Below, one piece after another: positions 45,836-55,115 of a DNA stretch of 64,000 bases. The stretch comes from Aquirufa lenticrescens. Lineage in GTDB: Bacteria; Bacteroidota; Bacteroidia; Cytophagales; Spirosomataceae. Position 1 is the first letter of the stretch. Each line of letters opens with the position of its first letter. The notes beneath the pieces are model-generated. The model was not told the origin of the DNA. It worked only from the letters and a program-made list of their open reading frames with translations, and made no database searches. The DNA lies in NCBI RefSeq assembly GCF_019916085.1, contig NZ_CP049834.1, forward strand, positions 62,001 through 126,000. Direction: 5' to 3'. Position numbers and translations under genes: made by a program.

Positions 45836-46630
45836 ATGCAAGCCTACTTAGATTTATTAACCCACATTAAAGAAAACGGCACCTTCAAATCTGATCGCAC
45901 AGGTACGGGTACGACGAGCGTTTTTGGCTACCAAATGCGCTTTAACCTAGAAGAAGGTTTCCCTTTAGTTACAACGAAGAAAACGCACTTAAAATCGATC
46001 ATTCATGAATTATTGTGGTTCTTAAATGGCGAAACAAATATTGGTTATTTGACTGAGAATGGTGTGCGTATTTGGGATGAATGGGCAGACGAAAACGGAG
46101 ATCTAGGTCCTGTTTACGGAAAGCAATGGAGAAGCTGGGAAGGTGCAAATGGTGTGGTGATTGACCAAATCAAAGAGGCCGTTCACACACTTAAAACAAA
46201 CCCTGACTCCCGTCGCATCATTGTGAGTGCCTGGAACGTAGCAGACCTGCCTAAAATGGCACTAATGCCTTGCCATGCCTTCTTTCAGTTCTATGTGGCG
46301 AACGGAAAGCTTTCTTGTCAATTATACCAACGCTCTGCAGACGTATTCTTGGGAGTTCCCTTCAACATCGCTTCTTATGCCTTATTGACGATGATGATGG
46401 CGCAAGTATGTGATTTAGGTCTAGGTGATTTTATTTGGACGGGTGGAGACACTCACCTATACAGCAATCATATGGAGCAAGTGGATCTGCAATTAACGCG
46501 CACTCCACGTGCCTTACCTACGATGAAGATCAATCCCGAGGTGAAGGATATTTTGGATTTCAAATACGAAGACTTTACGCTGGAAGGATACGATCCTTAT
46601 CCGGGGATTAAGGCGCCTGTCGCCGTGTAG
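45836..46630 (+). CDS. thyA: Thymidylate synthase
   Basis: Methylates dUMP to dTMP with methylene-tetrahydrofolate. 264 residues, the E. coli length, with Arg21 (SDRTGTGT), the catalytic Cys146 ([11 protein letters not shown]) and the [16 protein letters not shown] and [14 protein letters not shown] blocks. The usual partner folA does not follow. A terminator lies 81 bp downstream. Confidence 0.97.
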   Translation: MQAYLDLLTHIKENGTFKSDRTGTGTTSVFGYQMRFNLEEGFPLVTTKKTHLKSIIHELLWFLNGETNIGYLTENGVRIWDEWADENGDLGPVYGKQWRSWEGANGVVIDQIKEAVHTLKTNPDSRRIIVSAWNVADLPKMALMPCHAFFQFYVANGKLSCQLYQRSADVFLGVPFNIASYALLTMMMAQVCDLGLGDFIWTGGDTHLYSNHMEQVDLQLTRTPRALPTMKINPEVKDILDFKYEDFTLEGYDPYPGIKAPVAV

Positions 46631-46710
46631 TTTTCATTCCATTCAAAATTGTGCTTCGCAATAATTTAGAGAATTTCACCAAAGAAAAAACAACTCTGAA
46701 GACAGTAAAC

Positions 46711-46746
46711 AATCAAAAAAAGCGGCCTATGCCGTTTTTTTTGATT
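46711..46746. terminator. Terminator between thyA and surA
   Basis: 16-bp inverted repeat AATCAAAAAAAGCGGC / GCCGTTTTTTTTGATT, loop CTAT, with one G:U pair. Eight T follow on the plus strand and A-runs mirror them, so it is probably bidirectional. Between thyA and here (46631-46710) I see no gene. Confidence 0.85.
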
Positions 46747-46752
46747 CCAAAT

Positions 46753-46822
46753 TTATGCTTTGTGCTTTATGCTCTATGCTTTACATCTATACTCTCTACT
46801 CAATTATCTCTAATCTAGATTA
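46753..46822 (-). repeat. Heptad-repeat tail starting at the surA stop codon
   Basis: Ten 7-bp units on the minus strand: TAATCTA (containing the stop), GATTAGA, GATAATT, GAGTAGA, GAGTATA, GATGTAA, AGCATAG, AGCATAA, AGCACAA, AGCATAA. They then run into the terminator. The AGCATAA half resembles 59107-59141. Stops occur in all three frames. Confidence 0.72.
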
Positions 46823-48178
46823 CTCTCTTTGCTGCACATCCTCTAAGATCTTACAATCCTTATACTCGTCATCAATAAAGATAAACACATCGTCTTTCGC
46901 CTTCATAAACCACTTTTCGATGGCGTTGTTCTTTTTACGAGACAACGTGATTTGAGATAGCTTTTGGTAATCATCCTTTAGGTTAGCAAAGTGCGGAGGG
47001 TGTTTTGCTTTGAAAAACAAAATACGTACGGCTGAGCGGCCATCGTCTGTACGGAAAGGAATCGGCGCGGAAATGGTTCCCACCTTCATTGAATCCAAGG
47101 CAAAGAATAAGGCTGGATCCATTGTTCCATCATAGGCTAAACGATTAGCGCCATTACTAGGATCCATCAATACGCCACCAGCATCTTGGGTAGCTTTGTC
47201 TTCTGAGAATTCTTTTGCTGCCTTTTCAAACGTAGTTGAATCGCGCTGAACTAGTACGCGAATACTATCTAGGAATTTAGTAGGCTCAGTTAAATCAAGT
47301 TTCTGGTAATCGGGACGCAATAAGATATGGCGTGCGTGGTATTCTTGACCTCTGATTTCCAATAATTGGATTAAGTGGAAACCAAATTCTGACTCTACTA
47401 CATCCGACATTTGATTCGGCTTTAAGCGCAAGGCGGCTGCCTCGAAGGGAGCAACCATGGCACCACGTTTGGCAAATCCTAAATCTCCACCACGTTTTCC
47501 TGAACCTAAATCTTCTGAATGTACTTTGGCCAAATCCTCAAAACTCTCCCCTTTTTCTACCCGACGACGGAAATCCAATAACTTCGCATACAACTCTTCC
47601 TTCTGATTCTTATTCGGCTTTGCGACGCGAATGATGTGGCTAATCTCGACCTCTGCAGGCAAATAGGGTAATGAATCACGAGGAATCTCATTGAAAAATG
47701 CGGCAACCTCCTTAGGCGTAATTTTCACGTCATCCGTGATTTTATCCTGCATTTTACGGCCCGTCAATTGTTCTTTTAAAGAAGAACGTAAATCCTCTTT
47801 TAAGGTAGCAATAGATTTCCCATAGGCCTCAACGATGTTCTTTGCTGATCCATATTGACCCTCCATTTGCTCCATACGACTTGTTAGTTCAGCCTCGATT
47901 CGCTTATCTTCCACGATTACGGAATCAATCTCTGCTTTTGCGAGCATTAATTTGTTAACAACTAATCCTTCCAAAATTTGGCAGCGATTAGGTGTATTTG
48001 CTTGTCCGCTTGTCAGGTATTGCTGGTACTGATTCTCTACCTCAGATTTCAAAATGAAGTAATTATCTACCTTCACTATGATGCGATCTAACACATTCTT
48101 GTTTGCTTCCTCTTGCGCAAACGCAGATAAACTCCCTAACACTAAACACCAACCTAAAACCCAACGAGTCAATTTCAT
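46820..48178 (-). CDS. surA: SurA-like periplasmic peptidyl-prolyl isomerase/chaperone
   Basis: 452 residues: signal peptide MKLTRWVLGWCLVLGSLSAFAQ, a SurA N-terminal helical domain (RIIVKVDNYFILKSEVENQY, LEGLVVNKLMLAKAEID), a first parvulin domain (VEISHIIRVAK...GGDLGFAKRGAMVAPFE...FGFHLIQLLEI) and a second, weaker one (YHARHILLRPDYQ ... DDGRSAVRILFFK). It helps outer-membrane proteins cross the periplasm. The neighbouring PPIase gene lies 8 bp upstream. The stop opens a heptad tail. Confidence 0.93.
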   Translation of the reverse strand: MKLTRWVLGWCLVLGSLSAFAQEEANKNVLDRIIVKVDNYFILKSEVENQYQQYLTSGQANTPNRCQILEGLVVNKLMLAKAEIDSVIVEDKRIEAELTSRMEQMEGQYGSAKNIVEAYGKSIATLKEDLRSSLKEQLTGRKMQDKITDDVKITPKEVAAFFNEIPRDSLPYLPAEVEISHIIRVAKPNKNQKEELYAKLLDFRRRVEKGESFEDLAKVHSEDLGSGKRGGDLGFAKRGAMVAPFEAAALRLKPNQMSDVVESEFGFHLIQLLEIRGQEYHARHILLRPDYQKLDLTEPTKFLDSIRVLVQRDSTTFEKAAKEFSEDKATQDAGGVLMDPSNGANRLAYDGTMDPALFFALDSMKVGTISAPIPFRTDDGRSAVRILFFKAKHPPHFANLKDDYQKLSQITLSRKKNNAIEKWFMKAKDDVFIFIDDEYKDCKILEDVQQRE

Positions 48179-48185
48179 ATTTCTA

Positions 48186-50435
48186 TTATTTCAGTAATTT
48201 TTCTAATTCCACCTGGTTAATCTCTACCGGGTATTGTTGCTTTAATTTCGCAACCCATTCTTTTTCTAAACGCTCCTGAAGGGCACGAATAACTAAACCT
48301 CTCGCCTCTTCAAAAGAGCGTGAACGCTCAGGCTCCACTTTCTTCACCTCTACAAAGGCGAATTTACCCGCAGCTTCATAGTTTTTAGCACCTATCGTCC
48401 ATTCAATAGCATCGATCACAGGAGAAACGCCTTTTTTGAAATACCCTTCTTTCGCTTCCAAACTCTCAGGTTTCAAGGCATTAAAACGTTTCACCACATC
48501 GTCCATACTCGAGGAGAAGAAACGGAAGGAAACGCGGGCATTTTTAGTTTTCACTGTTTTGGAAGCCGCCTTTAAGTTCGCTTCATCCTTTTGAATGATG
48601 CGGTGGGAAGAAATTCCTTTGGCATTTAAATAAGAAACGACCTTATTAATACGCGCTTCTGACAAACTATCTTCTTCTGAGGCATCGCGGTGTCCTGAAA
48701 TTTCAACGACATAGTCCACGTTCTTCGCCATGGTCAAGAATAGTTCCGCTAATAATTTTGTTGATGACTCCTCTAACTTTGATTCCTTTAAACCAAAAGA
48801 AAGATCCGCAAACTTCTTATTCATCGGATAAGGCGACTTTTTTAATAAGTCCAAAGCCTCTTTCAACGTTTTCTGGGTATCTGCCACCACTAGTTTTGCT
48901 TCCACACGAGCCGGCATGACAAATTGTGCCTTGTTGGCCTGATAGAATTTGGCCTGAGTTAACGAGTCTAATGACTTTTCGAAAATCTCCCGATCCGTCA
49001 TCTTGCTAAACAAACTTCCCTCTAAGAAATCAGCCATCTGCTCTTTAAACGCAGGGTACTTACTTTCCAAATTCGCTTCTTCCACATTCAGTGTCTCTTT
49101 CTCAATCAACTCATCTAAATACGATTGCTCTGAAACGACAGGCAAATAACCTAACGATTTAATGCGTCTCTTTTGCTGAGACTGAACGTGTGAATAAAAA
49201 TCACCTACCGTGTATGTTTTATCTAAGACCGAAAATATAGGCTCTTGCAAGAAAGGCTCAGATCCCGTTCTTTCCACGTTCATCCGTTCAAACGCCGCTT
49301 TCTTAGTCGCTTCTTGCACAATCACCTTATTCTCCACGCGAACACGCTTCATAAAAGCTTGTTTGATCAAACCTTGGCGATCCGCATCTGTCAGTACTTT
49401 TTGTTTGATAAACTCTGACATATCTTCGAATGTCAAGAGCGGTTTCTTATCTAACAACTTAAATAATTGCCAGCCTAAATTCGTTCGAATTGGCTTGGAA
49501 AGATCTCCTAAACGCTCTAATCCAAACAAGGCATCTTGCAATTCCTCACTCAAATCAGAAGAAAAATACCAACGTCTAATCTCTCCACCACGCCCTCTTG
49601 AATAAGGATCTTCTGAATAATTCTTACAAACTAATTCAAAACTTTCTCCCGCCTTTAAATAGGCTTCCACTTGTTCAATTTTCTTTTTTGCTTCTACTTG
49701 TAAAGCTGTAGGCGCATCTACCGCAGCAGACACAATAATATGGGCTAAACGAATCTTACCTGAATTAGGGCGTTGATTCAAGATCTTCACAATATGGTAG
49801 CCGCTAGCTGTACGGAAAGGTTTTGAATATTCCCCTATTCCGATGGAATAGATGGCATTTTCGAAATCATACGCCGTTTGAAGTGAAGTGATGTAGCCTA
49901 AAACTCCACCTTTTGCAGCTGACATCTCATCTTCTGAAAAGCGAGTAGCTAAAGCAGCGAAATCTTCACCCGCTTTTAACTTTTGGTAGATATTCTCGAT
50001 TTTCTGAAAAGCGACTAAGGTATCCGAAGGGCTTGCGTTTTCCCCTAACTTCACTAAGATTTGGCTCACCTTTTTCTCCTCTTTCATTCGCTGATAAGCC
50101 TGCTTTACGAGCATATCCAACGTAGGTAAGTCCACCAAATAAGGTGTAGCTAATTCCTTTCTAAAACTTGCATACTCTTCCTTAAAGTCTGGTTGATCAG
50201 CTAATTTCTCTTGTTCCGCTGCTACGATTTTCAATTGGTAATCGATGTAATCAGATAAAAAAGCCGCTTGATTGTCTTTCGTGATACTATCAGACTCAAC
50301 TAATGGCTTGTACACTTGCAGAAAACTCTCTGCCGATATCTTCTTAGGACCAATCTGAATAGGCGATGCACTCTGCGCAAAAATCGCGAAAGGCAAATAC
50401 AAGACTAATCCAATAAATAATTTTAAATCCTTCAT
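48186..50435 (-). CDS. Periplasmic multi-domain PPIase with an OmpA-like segment
   Basis: 749 residues from ATG 50433-50435, chosen because the signal peptide (MKDLKLFIGLVLYLPFAIFAQ) starts there. Two parvulin domains follow (KVSQILVKLGENASP ... GGVLGYIT ... GYHIVKIL; then IRLAHIIVSAAVDA ... GGEIRRWYFS ... LGWQLFKLL). A third region (about 575-660) carries VVEISGHRDASEEDSLSEAR then VVSYLNAKGISSHRII, which resembles an OmpA-C peptidoglycan-binding domain with its Asp and Arg ligands kept. The end (RSFEEARGLVIRALQERLEK) is typical of Bacteroidota PPIases. It could tether a foldase to the wall; that is inferred. Confidence 0.85.
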   Translation of the reverse strand: MKDLKLFIGLVLYLPFAIFAQSASPIQIGPKKISAESFLQVYKPLVESDSITKDNQAAFLSDYIDYQLKIVAAEQEKLADQPDFKEEYASFRKELATPYLVDLPTLDMLVKQAYQRMKEEKKVSQILVKLGENASPSDTLVAFQKIENIYQKLKAGEDFAALATRFSEDEMSAAKGGVLGYITSLQTAYDFENAIYSIGIGEYSKPFRTASGYHIVKILNQRPNSGKIRLAHIIVSAAVDAPTALQVEAKKKIEQVEAYLKAGESFELVCKNYSEDPYSRGRGGEIRRWYFSSDLSEELQDALFGLERLGDLSKPIRTNLGWQLFKLLDKKPLLTFEDMSEFIKQKVLTDADRQGLIKQAFMKRVRVENKVIVQEATKKAAFERMNVERTGSEPFLQEPIFSVLDKTYTVGDFYSHVQSQQKRRIKSLGYLPVVSEQSYLDELIEKETLNVEEANLESKYPAFKEQMADFLEGSLFSKMTDREIFEKSLDSLTQAKFYQANKAQFVMPARVEAKLVVADTQKTLKEALDLLKKSPYPMNKKFADLSFGLKESKLEESSTKLLAELFLTMAKNVDYVVEISGHRDASEEDSLSEARINKVVSYLNAKGISSHRIIQKDEANLKAASKTVKTKNARVSFRFFSSSMDDVVKRFNALKPESLEAKEGYFKKGVSPVIDAIEWTIGAKNYEAAGKFAFVEVKKVEPERSRSFEEARGLVIRALQERLEKEWVAKLKQQYPVEINQVELEKLLK

Positions 50436-50483
50436 TCTTAAAAATAAGCTAACAAAATTACGAATAATCCCCGACAAAAACGG

Positions 50484-51125
50484 TTAATCTACGTTAATTT
50501 GAATCTGGTACCGGTATTCATAGGCATCGATGAATTTTCGACCACCCACCCATTTTCCAGTTCGAGTAGTGGACACTCCGGATTCGTAATCCCATTGGGT
50601 CTCTGAGACACCTAAAAGGTCTTTTACATCTAATTCACTCACCCAATCCAGTCCTAGAGATCCTGCTTTCATTCCCCATAAAAACCAGGCTACTGGATTT
50701 TCGGCAGAGCTTAAGGCCAAAGGCAAAGCCAATACCCCACTCACCGAATTAAACCGATTCACCCATTTCTTTGTGGGCTGGTAGTCTTCGATTTCGAAGA
50801 GGGAAAGTTGGAAGCTGGCTTTTTGGCCAGCATGTAAACGTATTTCCAACGCTTTAATTGTATCTAAGCGAATGACTTGTCCCTTCTTTACTTTCCCTAA
50901 ATACGATGAGAATACCTGAATTGGCTTCACCTTATCATTCTCTATGATACCTACGGCACCTACTAACAATAACTCATCCCCTAACATCTCCTGCGTCTTT
51001 ACCACTGACAATGTTTTCAATGATACCCGCGTATTTTTATCATCCGGAGTTGAAACCGGTTGAACAACAGGTTTTCGAGCACAAGAAAACAAGGTAATCA
51101 AGAAAAGAAAAGGGATTATACGCAC
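50484..51125 (-). CDS. Predicted lipoprotein, function unknown
   Basis: 213 residues from a GTG at 51123-51125, giving a compact lipoprotein signal (MRIIPFLFLITLFSC) with lipobox LFSC at Cys15. The mature part alternates strands (GDELLLVGAVGIIENDKVKP, KALEIRLHAGQKASFQLSLF) with a hydrophobic stretch near 120-145 (VSGVLALPLALS). I do not recognise the family. It overlaps aguA by 10 bp, and the PPIase gene follows 48 bp later. Confidence 0.7.
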   Translation of the reverse strand: MRIIPFLFLITLFSCARKPVVQPVSTPDDKNTRVSLKTLSVVKTQEMLGDELLLVGAVGIIENDKVKPIQVFSSYLGKVKKGQVIRLDTIKALEIRLHAGQKASFQLSLFEIEDYQPTKKWVNRFNSVSGVLALPLALSSAENPVAWFLWGMKAGSLGLDWVSELDVKDLLGVSETQWDYESGVSTTRTGKWVGGRKFIDAYEYRYQIQINVD

Positions 51126-52159
51126 GGCGCTGGTTCTTGCTGAGTCAAACAATGAAAACTACCTTGTCCCCAAATAATCTCCCGTGCCGACAATCCTATC
51201 ACCGGACGATCCGTAAATAATTGACGCAATATTCCTAAGGCAATTTCGTCTTGTGTACAATCGAAAATAGGCACTAAAACTCCTGCATTACAGATATAAA
51301 AGTTCGCATACGAACCAGGAGCCCTAAAACCATCAATTACCACGGCATCCGGCATGGGAATCTCCACTATTTGTAAAGGCGAGCCGTCTAGCAGCGTCAT
51401 TTGCTTTAATTCTGCCAAATTAGCCGCTAACACCGCGTGATTTTCATCCTCCACATTCGGTTCCACCATCGTGATCACCGTATTTGCATTCACAAATCTC
51501 ACCGTATCATCAATATGACCATCCGTATCATCCCCCACAATTCCATCAGATACCCAAAGCACCTGTGAAACGCCGTAATAATTTTTCAAATAGTCTTCGA
51601 TCTGCTCTTGACTTAGGTGAGGATTTCGATTTGGATTCAATAAACAAGAACGACTCGTTAAAACCGTACCTGCTCCATTAAAGTCTACCGATCCTCCCTC
51701 CATAATGATACCAGGAGAAACAGAAGGAAGAGTTAAACGGGTCGCTATCGTAGCCGGCAACGCATTATCATCCGAAAATGGCGGATATTTACCACCCCAG
51801 GCATTGTATTCCCAATTTACCACTAAACGTTCTGTACTTCCTTCTTTGACTAAAAAGGCTGGCCCATGGTCACGGCACCACGCATCATTTGTGGGTTGAA
51901 TATTGAATTCAATTTTAGCTGGATCAATGCCATAAACAGGCAATTGGCTTTCCACAAAAGCCTGCAAAGCAGCGGAATTCACATTTATTCGCACTTGTTC
52001 TCCTTCAGAAATTGCCTTAATTAAGGCAAAATATTCCGGGTACATCTGGTCTAATTTCTCCTCTTGCCACGAATGATCGTTATGCGGAAAAGTGATCCAG
52101 GTAGCTACATGTTTATGCCATTCGGCGGGGAAAAAATATCCTTGTTCTTTCGGAAACAT
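51116..52159 (-). CDS. aguA: Agmatine deiminase (peptidyl-arginine deiminase family)
   Basis: Hydrolyses agmatine to N-carbamoylputrescine and ammonia, towards polyamines. 347 residues: WHKHVATWITFPHND, TNDAWCRDHGP, MEGGSVDFNGAGT, VGDDTDGHIDD, and the catalytic Cys337 in GSFHCLTQQEP. Length fits bacterial AguA. Partner aguB is not adjacent. It is 4 bp from coaX. Confidence 0.93.
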   Translation of the reverse strand: MFPKEQGYFFPAEWHKHVATWITFPHNDHSWQEEKLDQMYPEYFALIKAISEGEQVRINVNSAALQAFVESQLPVYGIDPAKIEFNIQPTNDAWCRDHGPAFLVKEGSTERLVVNWEYNAWGGKYPPFSDDNALPATIATRLTLPSVSPGIIMEGGSVDFNGAGTVLTSRSCLLNPNRNPHLSQEQIEDYLKNYYGVSQVLWVSDGIVGDDTDGHIDDTVRFVNANTVITMVEPNVEDENHAVLAANLAELKQMTLLDGSPLQIVEIPMPDAVVIDGFRAPGSYANFYICNAGVLVPIFDCTQDEIALGILRQLFTDRPVIGLSAREIIWGQGSFHCLTQQEPAPCV

Positions 52160-52163
52160 CGGC

Positions 52164-52931
52164 TTAGGCTTTTAAACGTTCGGCAATCAGGCGCAAACCT
52201 TCTAACGTAATTAATTTATTTACCTCATCGAAATACGAGGCTAATGGGGTCAAAATCGAGGACAATCCGCCCGTCGCTACTACTTTCAAATCCCCATTTT
52301 TGTCTTCCTTTACGCGGCTAATCATCTCTTTCACCATTCCCACATAACCCCATAAAATCCCAGCTTGAATCGCCGAAACCGTATCGGTTCCTAGATTAAA
52401 TTCAGGCATTTCGAGTGGAACTTCTGGTAATTGCGCTGTTTGAGAGAACAAAGATTTAACGGCCGTTTTAAGACCAGGCGCTATGGAAACGCCTTCCATT
52501 TTACCATCTGCATTCACTAGCGTAAAGGTTAAGGCAGTTCCAAAATCCACAATCAACACATTCGATTTATAGTTTTCGTGCGCATACACGGCGTTAGCGA
52601 CTAAATCTGAGCCTATTTCTTCCGGAACAATAACCTGAATTGCTAAGGTCTCATATAGTTTAGGCCGCATGACAGCTGGTGTATAACCTAGCCATAAAGC
52701 TAGGCCTCGTTGAATTTGAGGCGAAATAGAAGGTACTACAGAGGAAATTAAGGCTAAAGAAGGCAAAGTATCCCCTAAGTCTTTTGATGCCCATTCCTTC
52801 TTAATCCAATTCACCACCCCGTTGGCGCTCCATGGCTGGTGCGTAGGCGTTCTCAAAACTGCTTTCCAGGTTTGATCTTCATAAAAACCAAACACGATAT
52901 CCGTGTTCCCCACATCCACAACTAATAACAT
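52164..52931 (-). CDS. coaX: Type III pantothenate kinase
   Basis: First step of coenzyme A synthesis. 255 residues of the ASKHA fold: phosphate-binding VDVGNTDIVFG at the N terminus, DFGTALTFTLV (P-loop-like block 2, with the Asp) and ISIAPGLKTAVKSLFSQTAQ-type region near 155-180, and VVATGGLSS near 215. It lies between nadE (19-bp gap) and aguA (4-bp gap). Confidence 0.95.
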   Translation of the reverse strand: MLLVVDVGNTDIVFGFYEDQTWKAVLRTPTHQPWSANGVVNWIKKEWASKDLGDTLPSLALISSVVPSISPQIQRGLALWLGYTPAVMRPKLYETLAIQVIVPEEIGSDLVANAVYAHENYKSNVLIVDFGTALTFTLVNADGKMEGVSIAPGLKTAVKSLFSQTAQLPEVPLEMPEFNLGTDTVSAIQAGILWGYVGMVKEMISRVKEDKNGDLKVVATGGLSSILTPLASYFDEVNKLITLEGLRLIAERLKA

Positions 52932-52950
52932 CTGCTTGTTCGTGTTTTGT

Positions 52951-54834
52951 TTATATATCTTTTTCTAATCCCGCTGATAAAATCGGGAAGCGTAACCAAC
53001 TCTTCGGATCTAAACTATAATCATCCACATGGAATCCAGGCGCATAACGCTCTCTTTTCCACTGATTTCGAGCCCAAAGACGGAAGAATCGGCGAACGAA
53101 TTCTTCGAGCTTTTCTTTGGCAAAAACAGCACCATAGCGCTTATTCACCTCTTCTAAACAGTCATGCGGCGACATTAAATCATAAAATACTAATCGTTCA
53201 ATCGTATTTAAAATCGGATATGGCATCAAATCCTCCTCATCCACCTGCTTTTCAGACAATGGACGCAATTCCGCACTCGGTTCTAGACTATTCACTAAAT
53301 GCAATCCTTTAAAGCCCTGAGCCTCTAACCAAAGCAACCAAGTCCGTACAAAACTCTTATCGATACCAGAAATAGGTGAAATCGAACCCGACGTATCGCC
53401 GTCCATCGTTGCATAACCCACACTCGCCTCCGAGCGATTCGACGTCGCTAGTAATAAAGCATTTTTGATATTAGCGAGCATCCAGGCACTAGGGGCACGG
53501 ACGCGGGCTTGTACGTTTTGGAGGGTGATATCGTCCTGTTCCCAGGTCAAAGGACGCCCAATGGCTCCTTCGATTAAGTCTCGGTAACCTTGAACAATCG
53601 AATCAATTTCGATCACATAATGCTGTGTTCCGATCCATTCCGCTAATTCACGGGCAGAATCGCGCGTGCTTTGGGAGGAATTAACCGTTCCCTGATAAAT
53701 GGTCGTTAATAATTCAGACATCGCCTTATCTGGCGTAGTCAAGGGAATGTAATGCAGCTTTTGCTTCAAACCCTCCCAGCCTAATTCTTCTTTTGCATAC
53801 TGAATACTCAACGCACAAAGGGAAACAATGGCAGAAGAATCAGCTCCTCCGGACAATGATAAAACCCAGCCCTGCGAGCGAGATTTACGTAAATAATCAA
53901 ATAAACCTAAAGCTACGGCGCGAGAAAATTCGTGCTCTTTTTTCGTCTTTGAACTTTCCCAAGCTGGGACTTCGACGGTTTTTGTTGAATGCGTTTCAGG
54001 AATAGGAATTTCAAAGGACACTACATCCTCTCCTGAATCCTTTCGTTTTTCCAACGTTAATTCGTGGGAAACTACCGTATAATCTTGAAAGGAGAATCGA
54101 GGTGTTTGGGCTAAAATAGAACCTTCGTGCGCTATGTAGGAATCTCCATCAAAAATGATCCGACCTGCTTCGTTGCCCAGTAAATTTGCGAATAGATAAG
54201 CGCCATTGATAATCTGAGCGCCTTCTAAACTTAATGACTTTCTAATTTCTGCTTTACCAAACGCAAAGTGAGAAGCCGTCGGATTACAAATCACCGAAAC
54301 GCCCCGACGTGCTAAATCATACGCTGGACGTTTCTCCCCTTCCCAAGCATCTTGGCAAATCTCAATACCTAAGGTGATTCCACTAAAATGGATACGGTAA
54401 TCCCCTAATGGAATTCCTTTGTACATTTTCCGCTGTCCTCGAGGCCAAGGTTTGAACCAGCGCGGTTCATAATGCACGCCATCATCCGCCAAAAATTGTT
54501 TGGGGATCAAGGCTTGTATCTTACCCTGCGCTAAAATGGCAGAGACATTATATAAATCTCCTTCAAAAGGCAAAGCTAAACCCACCACTGCGACCATTTC
54601 TGAAACTTCTGAAGCGATCAACTCCAATGACTCCCACGATTTAGCGGCCGTAAAAGGGGCTAAAAACTGATCCTCACAGCCATATCCAGAAATACATAAT
54701 TCAGGCAAACACAAAAGGGACGACCCTTCAGCAGAGGCCTGAGAAATAGCGGCCAAAATACGCTGGCGATTTCCCTCCCAATCTAAGGGCAATTGATTCA
54801 GCGATCCCGCGGAAAAAACGACGTTCTGCTTCAT
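52951..54834 (-). CDS. nadE: Glutamine-dependent NAD+ synthetase
   Basis: Two-domain enzyme of 627 residues. The N-terminal nitrilase-type glutaminase has triad residues E45 (CLPELCISGYG), K112 (LIPKQFLADD) and C160 (GIEICQDAWEG). The synthetase P-loop is SLSGGADSSA at 326-335, followed by SNRSEASVGYATMDGDTSG. It converts NaAD to NAD with Gln-derived ammonia. The start overlaps the upstream lipoprotein gene by 4 bp. Confidence 0.96.
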   Translation of the reverse strand: MKQNVVFSAGSLNQLPLDWEGNRQRILAAISQASAEGSSLLCLPELCISGYGCEDQFLAPFTAAKSWESLELIASEVSEMVAVVGLALPFEGDLYNVSAILAQGKIQALIPKQFLADDGVHYEPRWFKPWPRGQRKMYKGIPLGDYRIHFSGITLGIEICQDAWEGEKRPAYDLARRGVSVICNPTASHFAFGKAEIRKSLSLEGAQIINGAYLFANLLGNEAGRIIFDGDSYIAHEGSILAQTPRFSFQDYTVVSHELTLEKRKDSGEDVVSFEIPIPETHSTKTVEVPAWESSKTKKEHEFSRAVALGLFDYLRKSRSQGWVLSLSGGADSSAIVSLCALSIQYAKEELGWEGLKQKLHYIPLTTPDKAMSELLTTIYQGTVNSSQSTRDSARELAEWIGTQHYVIEIDSIVQGYRDLIEGAIGRPLTWEQDDITLQNVQARVRAPSAWMLANIKNALLLATSNRSEASVGYATMDGDTSGSISPISGIDKSFVRTWLLWLEAQGFKGLHLVNSLEPSAELRPLSEKQVDEEDLMPYPILNTIERLVFYDLMSPHDCLEEVNKRYGAVFAKEKLEEFVRRFFRLWARNQWKRERYAPGFHVDDYSLDPKSWLRFPILSAGLEKDI

Positions 54835-55061
54835 CTGGATTTCTTTTTAGATTGATCAGCACGAATATGCTTGTAACGTGGAGTCCACATCCAAGAAAAG
54901 GCCACATTCGGACGGTAGTAACCTACACCGTGTCGGTGTTCTACTTTGACGCGACAGGTTTGATACGGACAACGAGCTGACCAACAAGCGGATAACAAGC
55001 ACAAAGTGCCCACTAGCCCTATAGCAAGAAATAGTCGATTTTTTGCGTTTGTTGGATTCAT
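54831..55061 (-). CDS. Small predicted lipoprotein, function unknown
   Basis: 76 residues. Lipobox LLSAC with Cys at residue 26 after a hydrophobic segment (RLFLAIGLVGTLCLLSAC). The mature part is Arg/His/Tyr-rich (CRVKVEHRHGVGYYRPNVAF) and ends in a basic tail KKKSR. It overlaps nadE by 4 bp and is the first gene of the run ending at surA. Confidence 0.75.
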   Translation of the reverse strand: MNPTNAKNRLFLAIGLVGTLCLLSACWSARCPYQTCRVKVEHRHGVGYYRPNVAFSWMWTPRYKHIRADQSKKKSR

Positions 55062-55088
55062 CGATTAGTTAAATTACAATTCTAGACT

Positions 55089-55096
55089 TAATTTTG
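55089..55096 (+). promoter_or_regulatory. -7 element TAATTTTG upstream of queE
   Basis: Exact TAnnTTTG match 19 bp before the queE ATG; no TTTG at -33. It lies in the 54-bp divergent gap with the small lipoprotein gene. Confidence 0.5.
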
Positions 55097-55115
55097 TGAT
55101 TCAATTTAAGTCCAA

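Noticed and set aside
52947-53312. 121-codon plus-strand frame opposite nadE
   Set aside because: Shadow of the NAD synthetase domain, with no family signature.
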